A DNA stretch of 64,000 nt from Agitococcus lubricus. Lineage in GTDB: Bacteria > Pseudomonadota > Gammaproteobacteria > Pseudomonadales > Moraxellaceae. Of this stretch, positions 1 to 7,140 are shown piece by piece. The DNA lies in contig NZ_QAON01000016.1 in NCBI RefSeq assembly GCF_003051055.1, forward strand, positions 1 to 64,000. Reading direction: 5' to 3'. The notes beneath the pieces were generated by a model that ran no database searches, was not told where the DNA came from, and worked only from the letters and a program-made list of their open reading frames with translations. Numbering within the stretch: position 1 is the stretch's first letter; every line of letters begins with the position of its first letter. Both the position numbers and the translations under genes were made by a program.

Positions 1-84
1 CGAACAAAGCAAATGGTGGAATACCACCAAAACAAAAGCTGGCTCTAATAGCCTAACCTCTACTTTTAACTGCGGTTAAAAATG

Positions 85-106
85 GGAGGATTACCGGAGG
101 ATTACC
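85..106. repeat. Exact 11-bp tandem duplication upstream of transposase
   Basis: The unit ggaggattacc occurs twice in direct succession, at 85-95 and 96-106, ending ten bases before the transposase start codon. It may be a transposition footprint or part of the insertion sequence's own leader. Neither IS end could be identified, so this is only a descriptive call. Confidence 0.6.
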
Positions 107-115
107 ATACAATCT

Positions 116-967
116 ATGCATAGCACAGAGAAGAAGTCCTTGAGCAGCTATTGTCATCTTTTAGGGGTAAGTCGTTCAGGTTATTATGCGTGGAAGCAAC
201 GACCTGTTTCAGCTAAACAGCAAGAATATCAAGACTTATCGCGCTTATATTGGCAGAGGCATGAAGCACGGGTGGGTGCGCCTTCATTGGTACACGATAT
301 GCGTGAATTAGGGTATGACTTGAGTGAGCGTACTGTGGGCAGACGATTGCGTGTCATGGGTTTACAGAGTAAAGCGGCTCGCCGTTATAAAGCCACAAAG
401 GATAGTCAACATGCTTTTGCGGTAGTCCCCAATTTACTCAATCGACAATTTAGCGTGTCTAAACCCAATCAAGTGTTTGTGACGGATATTACTTACATTC
501 TCACCCAAGAGGGTTGGTTGTATTTATGTGTGATGATAGATTTATTTCATCGGGGCGTGGTGGCATGGCAAACCAGTGAGCGTATTAATCGGCATTTAGT
601 GTGTGATGCGTTGAATTATGCGATGGCGAAACAAGGCTATCCTCAAGGATTTATGGTGCATTCTGATCGGGGAAGCCAATATGCTAGTCATGAGTTTAAG
701 GGAGCATTACGTCAACATCGTGCCATTCAAAGTATGTCTCGAAAAGGCAATTGTTGGGATAATGCGGTTGCTGAAAGCTTTTTTCATACCTTGAAAGCCC
801 ATATTGTCCATGACAGTGTCTTTAAAACACGAAAAGAGGCGAATTCTGCCTTGTTTGAGTATATTGAAACTTACTACAATCGGGTCAGACGACATTCAGC
901 TAATGGCTGGTTCAGTCCAAATGCTTTTATGCAAAAGCATCTACTTTTAGAGGGTACAACTGTCTAA
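116..967 (+). CDS. IS3-family transposase OrfB (DDE integrase core)
   Basis: This encodes the catalytic subunit of an IS3-family insertion sequence, which cuts and joins DNA ends. The 283-residue protein starts with a GVSRSGYYAW segment typical of OrfB. An HTH_21-like region follows (about 45-95), then an rve integrase core with the catalytic triad D124 (VTDITY), D184 (HSDRGSQY) and E220 (WDNAVAESFF). The 35-residue gap between the second Asp and the Glu is the canonical DD(35)E spacing. The frame is intact to its natural C-terminus. OrfA, normally just upstream and joined by a -1 frameshift, is not recognisable in the 115 bases available. The element may therefore be truncated, or OrfA may lie outside the window. 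No terminal inverted repeats were found, so the borders are undefined. Confidence 0.93.
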   Translation: MHSTEKKSLSSYCHLLGVSRSGYYAWKQRPVSAKQQEYQDLSRLYWQRHEARVGAPSLVHDMRELGYDLSERTVGRRLRVMGLQSKAARRYKATKDSQHAFAVVPNLLNRQFSVSKPNQVFVTDITYILTQEGWLYLCVMIDLFHRGVVAWQTSERINRHLVCDALNYAMAKQGYPQGFMVHSDRGSQYASHEFKGALRQHRAIQSMSRKGNCWDNAVAESFFHTLKAHIVHDSVFKTRKEANSALFEYIETYYNRVRRHSANGWFSPNAFMQKHLLLEGTTV

Positions 968-1183
968 TCTTTTAGCTAGGTTCAAAAAAACCTCAGATAT
1001 TCTCGCTGTGAAGAAGTGTATGATACGGTTATCAAATTATGGGTTATTGAACATAATTTAATGTGTAAAAAATAAGCATCACTTAGTATATTTTCATGAC
1101 TGTTTATTGAAAATATCATCGATGTCATGCTCTTAATCTGGGGGGAGACGTCATTATTTATCCAACAATCCCTATAAAATTTA

Positions 1184-1214
1184 TAAAAAAACCTGTCAAT
1201 CTGACAGGCTTTTT
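1184..1214 (-). terminator. Intrinsic terminator of panD (possibly bidirectional)
   Basis: A perfect 7-bp stem (CCTGTCA at 1192-1198, TGACAGG at 1202-1208) closes a 3-base loop. On the minus strand it is followed by a run of T residues (the A tract at 1184-1190). A shorter T run lies on the plus side. It sits just downstream of the panD stop codon. Confidence 0.8.
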
Positions 1215-1243
1215 AGTTTCATGCTGAGGCTGTGAGTCGTGTA

Positions 1244-1624
1244 TTAAGCGACTTGCACAGGAATAGCGTTCGCACTGTGGCTAACGGTATTATCAGCATT
1301 ACAATAAATTAAACGGGGCTTAAAGTTAATTAACTCTGCCGCACTGTAGTCGGCATAGGCACAAATAATCACACGGTCACCTGGTTGGGCTTTGTGTGCG
1401 GCCGCGCCATTTACCGAAATCATTTGTGAACCCGCTTCGGCACGGATAGCATACGTGGTAAAACGTTCGCCATTGGTGACGTTATAAATTTGAATTTGTT
1501 CATACTCTAAAATGCCCGATAAATCGAGCAAGTTACCGTCAATGGCACAAGAGCCTTCATAGTCTAGTTCAGCGTGTGTAACACAAGCGCGGTGAAGTTT
1601 GGCTTTGAGCATGGTGCATTGCAT
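1244..1624 (-). CDS. panD: Aspartate 1-decarboxylase
   Basis: PanD decarboxylates L-aspartate to beta-alanine, which PanC joins to pantoate on the way to coenzyme A. It is a pyruvoyl enzyme made by self-cleavage of a proenzyme. Here the cleavage pair is Gly24-Ser25 inside the YEGSCAID motif, and the N-terminal [10 protein letters not shown] segment matches the family. At 126 residues it has the full normal length. It lies 138 bp downstream of panC on the same strand and ends at a good terminator, so it is probably the last gene of a panBCD unit, although the gap could hold its own promoter. Confidence 0.97.
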   Translation of the reverse strand: MQCTMLKAKLHRACVTHAELDYEGSCAIDGNLLDLSGILEYEQIQIYNVTNGERFTTYAIRAEAGSQMISVNGAAAHKAQPGDRVIICAYADYSAAELINFKPRLIYCNADNTVSHSANAIPVQVA

Positions 1625-1762
1625 GGCGGTTGCCTCCGTTGGGGGGTATCGCTGGGCGAGGAACTAACATTTTGCGAGGCAAAATGGGCGCGCCATTTTG
1701 CCGCAATCTGCCGTAGCATTCAACCTATCTTGTTAAAAAAACGCTTATTGTACGAGCGTACA

Positions 1763-2626
1763 CTAAGTTTTTTCGTTCAAATTAACACTTAGGTTGTCTA
1801 TTAAGCGGGTTTTGCCCAATTTAGCAGCGACTAAAATCACTAAATCGTCATCGGTTGCGCTGGCAGCTTGTAAATTGTCTGCGCGACAAATGGCAACATA
1901 GTCAGGAGCAAAGCCCATTTTTTGCAAGTGTAAAACAGTTGCCTCACACAGCATAGTATATTCGCGTGCACCATTCAAAATAGCTGTACGTAATTGTTGT
2001 AGTGTTTGATAAATGGCCGGTGCTTGTGCGCGTTCTTCGGGTGATAAATAGCCATTACGTGAACTCAGTGCTAAACCATCGTCAGCGCGTTGTGTGGGGA
2101 CACCCACAATCTCAATTGGAAAACATAACTCTTGTGTTAAACGACGAATAACTGCTAACTGTTGAAAGTCTTTTTCCCCAAAAAAAGCGACATCGGGTTG
2201 TACAAGGTTAAATAGTTTGCTGACTACAGTGGCAACACCTGCAAAGTGAGTAGGTCTAAATTCACCACATAATTGTTCGCTTAGCCCTGCCACAGTGACG
2301 CTGGTTTGTTGGCTAGTGCCATTTTGATACATTTCTTGCGCAGACGGCGCAAATAAAATGTCACAGGCCGCCGCCTCAAGCAGCAAGCTATCTGCGGCGA
2401 GTGTGCGCGGATAGCTGCCAAAATCTTCGTTAGCACCAAATTGTGTAGGGTTAACAAAAATACTGCACACAACGACGTCGCTTTGCTCTTTGGCAGTCGT
2501 GACTAAATGAATATGGCCTGTGTGAAGGTTGCCCATCGTGGGGACAAAACCAATACGTTTACCTTGTTGTTTCGCATGGCGAATGGCAGCTCTTAACTCG
2601 CTAATAGTATGAACGGTTAACATCAT
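1763..2626 (-). CDS. panC: Pantothenate synthetase
   Basis: PanC is the ATP-dependent ligase that condenses pantoate with beta-alanine to give pantothenate. The N-terminal FVPTMGNLHTGHIHL stretch carries the HIGH-type nucleotide-binding signature (HTGH), and FGEKDFQQL and SSRNGYL are further family motifs. A TTG three bases further upstream would also be in frame. I prefer the ATG at 2626 because it shares its A with the panB stop codon (TGATG), the usual sign of translational coupling. The length (287 residues) is normal. Confidence 0.97.
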   Translation of the reverse strand: MMLTVHTISELRAAIRHAKQQGKRIGFVPTMGNLHTGHIHLVTTAKEQSDVVVCSIFVNPTQFGANEDFGSYPRTLAADSLLLEAAACDILFAPSAQEMYQNGTSQQTSVTVAGLSEQLCGEFRPTHFAGVATVVSKLFNLVQPDVAFFGEKDFQQLAVIRRLTQELCFPIEIVGVPTQRADDGLALSSRNGYLSPEERAQAPAIYQTLQQLRTAILNGAREYTMLCEATVLHLQKMGFAPDYVAICRADNLQAASATDDDLVILVAAKLGKTRLIDNLSVNLNEKT

Positions 2627-3417
2627 CAATTAAATCCATGTTCAGGGGCAGGATAGCTTTGTGTTTTGACCGCTTGTACATAAGCCACAAACGCGTCTTG
2701 AATGCTGGTTTGGCCTACTAAAAAGTTTTTGACAAAACGGGCTGGTTTCCCTTGATGTAGGCCTAACATGTCATGCACCACCAAAACTTGACCATCGCAG
2801 TCTTTGCCTGCACCAATCCCAATCACAGGAATAGACACGCTGGCTGTGACTTGTGCGGCTACCGCAGTGGGTACACATTCTAATAAAATCAGTGCAGCCC
2901 CCGCCTGTTCAACGATTTTAGCGTCTTCAATGAGTTTTGCGGCAGCATCGGGCGTTTTGCCTTGTACTTTATAACCCCCAAATACATGAACCGATTGCGG
3001 GGTTAAGCCCATATGTACACAACAGGGAATGCCACAACGCGCCATTTGACTGACGGTATCTGCCAACCATGCGCCACCTTCGAGTTTGACAGCATGTGCA
3101 CCCACCCGCATCAATGCGGCAGCATTTTCTAAGGCATCGTTGGGCGTACCATAAGACATAAACGGCATATCAGCCAATAAAAAGGCATTGCTGTTACCGC
3201 GCGCAACACACTGGGTATGGTAAATCATATCTTGCATCGTCACGGGGAGAGTAGAGTCGTGGCCTTGTAAAACCATTCCTAAAGAGTCACCAACTAACAG
3301 ACATTCCACTCCTGCGGCATTCATGGTTTGGGCAAAAATAGTGTCATAACAGGTAATCATGGCAAACTTTTCGCCACGCTGTTTCATGGCGCGGAGGGTA
3401 GTTAACGAGACGGGCAT
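2626..3417 (-). CDS. panB: 3-methyl-2-oxobutanoate hydroxymethyltransferase
   Basis: PanB transfers a hydroxymethyl group from methylene-tetrahydrofolate to alpha-ketoisovalerate, the first committed step to pantoate. The 263-residue protein begins with [20 protein letters not shown] and contains [19 protein letters not shown] and [14 protein letters not shown], all hallmark segments including the metal-binding Asp of GDS. It leads the pan genes on the minus strand. About 150 bp without a gene separate it from folK, where its promoter should be. Confidence 0.97.
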   Translation of the reverse strand: MPVSLTTLRAMKQRGEKFAMITCYDTIFAQTMNAAGVECLLVGDSLGMVLQGHDSTLPVTMQDMIYHTQCVARGNSNAFLLADMPFMSYGTPNDALENAAALMRVGAHAVKLEGGAWLADTVSQMARCGIPCCVHMGLTPQSVHVFGGYKVQGKTPDAAAKLIEDAKIVEQAGAALILLECVPTAVAAQVTASVSIPVIGIGAGKDCDGQVLVVHDMLGLHQGKPARFVKNFLVGQTSIQDAFVAYVQAVKTQSYPAPEHGFN

Positions 3418-3569
3418 AATTCACCTCAACAGTGAGTGGGGGACAGTAGTGCAACAATACCTGCCTTAATTAAGGCATCACCAACAGGCGTGAGTATATC
3501 TGCAACCTTGTGTAGTTTAATGTCTTATGACAGTCATCTTAAAGCCACTGTTTTTGGTAGTAATTAAGA

Positions 3570-4067
3570 TTACCACCATGGCTTGTGCGCTTGCAGATGA
3601 ATATCGTCATTAAACTGCGCGGTCGCTAGGCTAGCGACTTTTATGCCATTTGGCAAAGTGAGTTCAGGACAAAGGTCTAATAAGGGTAAAACGACAAAAT
3701 GACGCTGACACAATTCAACATGAGGAATGGTGAGGCGTGGGCTGTGAATTTCCTGATTGCCATATAATAAGATATCGATATCGAGGGTTCGTGCGCCCCA
3801 ACGCTCTAAACGTACACGGCCTGCTGCCTGTTCAATGTCTTGCAAATTATCCAATAAAGTTTCAGCATCCCATTGGGTTTGCATACGAACGGCGGCATTT
3901 AAGTAATCGGGTTGATTAGCAGGGCCGACAGGTTTACTGCCATATAAACGGGATACGGCAAGTAGTTTGCAATGACTCAGGGCTTGTAGTGCCTGTACTG
4001 CAAATTGTAATTGCGCGAGCGGCTGACCTAAATTGGCTCCTAAGCCCAAATAAATTTCAGTAGACAT
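3570..4067 (-). CDS. folK: 6-hydroxymethyl-7,8-dihydropterin pyrophosphokinase
   Basis: FolK transfers pyrophosphate from ATP to hydroxymethyl-dihydropterin in folate synthesis. The YLGLGANLGQP start, a conserved NAAVRM segment and the RWGARTLDIDILLYG block (metal-binding DxD) identify it. The length of 165 residues is typical. It starts 3 bp after the pcnB stop codon, the classical pcnB-folK pairing of gammaproteobacteria. Its product precedes the folate step that supplies PanB's cofactor, and panB lies next. Confidence 0.96.
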   Translation of the reverse strand: MSTEIYLGLGANLGQPLAQLQFAVQALQALSHCKLLAVSRLYGSKPVGPANQPDYLNAAVRMQTQWDAETLLDNLQDIEQAAGRVRLERWGARTLDIDILLYGNQEIHSPRLTIPHVELCQRHFVVLPLLDLCPELTLPNGIKVASLATAQFNDDIHLQAHKPWW

Positions 4068-4070
4068 AAC

Positions 4071-5438
4071 TTAGCTTTTAGAGATATCTGGATTAAGTAC
4101 AGCATCAGTTGCTATATCTTGTTTGGGACTGGTCTTTTTGGCTTTGCCTTTTTTACTATGAGACTTTTTAGTGGCTTTTTCTTGCGCAACGGCTTTGGCT
4201 TTACGGCGGTCTAATAATTTAAGCAGATGTTCTTGTTCATCCACACTCACTTGCTGGTAATGCTCCCACCAGCTGCCCATGCCTAGCGTGCTATCATCAC
4301 CTGCCTGCTCGCGTAGCCATAAAAAATCAAAGCCTGCTCTAAATCTTGGTTGACTGATGAGCTTAGGCACAATACGTGCCTTAGGTTGTGCTAGACGGGG
4401 CTGTAAGTCCCAGATTTCGCGGATGGTTTGGCCGACAAAACGCGGAATGGCCGTATGTTGAGCTTGTAGATTTAATACTTTAATACCAGCATTTTGCAGT
4501 GCGGGGAAGAGGTCTTCACCTTTAGCCAGTTCGAGTTGCGTCAGTTGTTGTTGCCATTGCCATAACAAAATGGCATAAAAAAAGGCAGGATTGACCGATT
4601 TGCCTTGTTGTAGACGGTCATCGGTATTTTTGGCAGCAATTTGTATGAGCGTGCTATGCACCCAGCCTTCATCAATAAAAGGGAATAAATGCTGTAATAG
4701 CCCTAAGTTTTGCAGTAGGGGTAGAAGCTGTTGTAAATGGCCACAACAAAATAGCTTATGGCTTTCATCATAAAGTCGGTGTGGCGAAATTGCTTTGAGC
4801 AAATAAGCTAAACTCGGGATGGGGGCTAAACTCGCATCATCAATGCTAAAGCCGAGTTTGGCGGCAAAACGCGCAGCGCGTAACATGCGTACAGGATCTT
4901 CACGATAACGTGTGGGTGCATCGCCAATCATACGCAAGGTTTTTTGCTCAATATCGCTCATGCCATTGGCAAAGTCCCAAATTAAGCCCGTTTGTGGCTG
5001 GTAATATAAGGCATTGGCACTAAAATCTCGACGACTCGCATCTTGCTCGATGGTTCCCCAGACGTTATCGCGCACAATCATGCCATGTGCGGAGGTTTGA
5101 CTGTGTGAAGATTGCTCTTGATGAGGCGCACGAAATGTGGCGACCTCTAATAAGTGACGACCGTGATAGACATGGGCTAACTGAAAACGACGACCAATAA
5201 TTTGGCAATGACGACCAAAAATACGTTTGATTTGTTCGGGGGTGGCATTGGTTGCAATATCAAAATCTTTAGGATGTAAACCCAGTAATAAATCTCTGAC
5301 TCCACCACCGACCACAAAGGCTTGAAAACCTGCGCTGACTAAGCTGTGAATCGTGGCAAGAGCACCTTCACTGAGTTGGTTGGGATGTATACCGTAGTGG
5401 GCTGCTTGATAAGTGCGTAATGAACTCGATACTGGCAT
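4071..5438 (-). CDS. pcnB: Poly(A) polymerase I
   Basis: PcnB adds 3' poly(A) tails to RNA and promotes its decay. The class II nucleotidyltransferase core is visible as VVGGGVRDLLLG, then PKDFDIATNATP carrying the catalytic DxD. The tRNA-binding-like segment RMLRAARFAAKLGF follows. The C-terminus is a Lys/Ser-rich basic tail (about 420-450), probably for RNA contact. The frame is open from a TTG at 5450, but the ATG at 5438 is the more credible start; neither has a clear ribosome binding site. The gene lies downstream of cbrB as in Pseudomonas, but no CrcZ-like RNA was recognised in the gap. Confidence 0.95.
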   Translation of the reverse strand: MPVSSSLRTYQAAHYGIHPNQLSEGALATIHSLVSAGFQAFVVGGGVRDLLLGLHPKDFDIATNATPEQIKRIFGRHCQIIGRRFQLAHVYHGRHLLEVATFRAPHQEQSSHSQTSAHGMIVRDNVWGTIEQDASRRDFSANALYYQPQTGLIWDFANGMSDIEQKTLRMIGDAPTRYREDPVRMLRAARFAAKLGFSIDDASLAPIPSLAYLLKAISPHRLYDESHKLFCCGHLQQLLPLLQNLGLLQHLFPFIDEGWVHSTLIQIAAKNTDDRLQQGKSVNPAFFYAILLWQWQQQLTQLELAKGEDLFPALQNAGIKVLNLQAQHTAIPRFVGQTIREIWDLQPRLAQPKARIVPKLISQPRFRAGFDFLWLREQAGDDSTLGMGSWWEHYQQVSVDEQEHLLKLLDRRKAKAVAQEKATKKSHSKKGKAKKTSPKQDIATDAVLNPDISKS

Positions 5439-5709
5439 GAAGGGGAACAAATCTGATGAAGGGTTACAGAACAGGACTGACGCAGGTCACCGACATTCGC
5501 GCATTTTGTGACGATAAAACCAATAACTGGGTTAAAGTGTAAACAAATAAGCGTTAATCACGTCCTTCCTAAGAATGACCCCAATCATACAGGACTTCAT
5601 GCAGCTTGAACATGCGTGAGCTTTTGATTGTGCTTGCAAACGTGATTTTTGTGAGACAGAAACTAGCGGTGCATCGTCTCTGTCTTTATCGTATGGTGAA
5701 GGCGCAGTA

Positions 5710-7140
5710 TTAAGCCTCATTATCACTGGCATTACTGCGGCGGCGGGGAATCCCCAAACGTTGTCGACGCTCCCATAAGGACTTACGACTGATACCTAAG
5801 CGTTTGGCTAACTCCGTTTCTGAGAGTTGGTCTTGATAGGTCAACACAAATTGCTGAAAGTCGACATCAGCCGCTCCTTTGCCTAAGGTCGGCTCTTCAA
5901 CCGATTCTTGTAATGTTGGTATTTCATCACGATAAAAAGGGATGGTCGCATTGGGGTCAAAGACGGGCGTTTCTTTGACTAAGGCAGAAAAGTCTAATTC
6001 GATGGCCAATAAGTCGGGCGTAATCAGCGACGTTTCTGCCAGAATAACGGCACGCTCAATCGCATTTTCTAGCTCACGGACATTACCAGGCCAACTGTAG
6101 GCTAACATGGCATTGACTGAGTCTTGGTCAAAGCTCAGGGCAGGTACATGCAAGCGTTGGCAGGTTTTTTCGAGGAGTTTGTCGGCAATTTCAATGATGT
6201 CATGGCCTCGCTCGCGTAAGGGAGGTAATTTGAGTTCAATAACATTTAAGCGATAATACAAATCTTCCCTAAACCGACCTTCAGCCGCCAGTTGTTTGAG
6301 GTTTCGATGGGTCGCTGCCACCAGACGCACATCCACAGAGCGTGTTTGTGTTGCGCCCAAACGACGGACTTCTTTTTCTTGTAATAGCCGTAGCAAGCGT
6401 GCTTGTGCTTCGAGGGGCAGTTCGCCAATTTCGTCCAAAAATAGTGTGCCACCATCTGCGGCTTCGACTAAGCCTTTACGTTGTGTATTGGCACCAGTAA
6501 ACGCGCCTTTTTCATAACCAAATAGTTCTGCTTCGATTAATGACTCAGGAATTGCCGCACAGTTGACCGAAATCAACGCTCGCTCACGACGTGGGCTTTC
6601 TTCATGTAAGGCTCTGGCAACTAATTCTTTGCCTGTGCCCGATTCACCACGGACTAACACGGTTGACGACATCGGAGCCACACGGCTAATACGTTTGAAT
6701 AGCTCTTGCATGGCGGCACAACTGCCAATAATTCCTGCAATGTTGGCCTGTTTTTGTTGGCTTTTGAGTGCGTCATTTTCTTTACTCAGTTGTTGTTCGC
6801 GTAAAATACGGGCAATACTGAGTAACATTTCATCGTGGTCGAAGGGTTTAGAAATATAGTCAACCGCGCCTTGTTTCATGGCATCAACCGCCGATTTCAT
6901 CGTGCCGAAGCTGGTCATAATCAGTACGGGTGTGGGTTTGGCTAATTCAATTAAACTTGTACCTTGCTCACCAGGTAAGCGTACATCGGTAATCACGAGG
7001 TCAAATTCGTCAAGCCTAAAATTCGCTGTCGCTTCGTGTACTGAACCCGCTTCACTGACTTTGTATTGATGCCGCTCCAGTAGTCGTTTGAGGCTACTAC
7101 GAATGAGGGCTTCATCTTCAACAATCAGAATGTTTTTCAC
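5710..7140 (-). CDS. cbrB: Sigma-54-dependent response regulator CbrB
   Basis: CbrB is an NtrC-type activator that works with kinase CbrA to adjust carbon/nitrogen use. Order: receiver (1-120, phosphoacceptor D52 in VITDVRLPG), AAA+ sigma-54 interaction domain with Walker A GESGTGKE and the sigma-54 loop GAFTGA, and a C-terminal Fis-type helix-turn-helix (ETELAKRLGISRKSLWER). The 476-residue length is normal. Its start overlaps the cbrA stop codon by 4 bp (ATGA). Nearby cbrX and gluQ support the CbrB name over other NtrC-type paralogs. It needs sigma-54; two sigma-54-type promoters are seen later in this window, though these have NtrC-like rather than known CbrB contexts. Confidence 0.95.
   Translation of the reverse strand: MKNILIVEDEALIRSSLKRLLERHQYKVSEAGSVHEATANFRLDEFDLVITDVRLPGEQGTSLIELAKPTPVLIMTSFGTMKSAVDAMKQGAVDYISKPFDHDEMLLSIARILREQQLSKENDALKSQQKQANIAGIIGSCAAMQELFKRISRVAPMSSTVLVRGESGTGKELVARALHEESPRRERALISVNCAAIPESLIEAELFGYEKGAFTGANTQRKGLVEAADGGTLFLDEIGELPLEAQARLLRLLQEKEVRRLGATQTRSVDVRLVAATHRNLKQLAAEGRFREDLYYRLNVIELKLPPLRERGHDIIEIADKLLEKTCQRLHVPALSFDQDSVNAMLAYSWPGNVRELENAIERAVILAETSLITPDLLAIELDFSALVKETPVFDPNATIPFYRDEIPTLQESVEEPTLGKGAADVDFQQFVLTYQDQLSETELAKRLGISRKSLWERRQRLGIPRRRSNASDNEA

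Noticed and set aside
5532-5732. A 66-codon minus-strand ORF between cbrB and pcnB
   Set aside because: It overlaps the cbrB end in another frame, lacks a start signal and has no conserved features; also examined as a CrcZ site without support.
6563-6859. 98-codon plus-strand ORF opposite cbrB
   Set aside because: It lies wholly within the AAA+ domain of cbrB on the other strand, with Ser/Leu-rich shadow composition.
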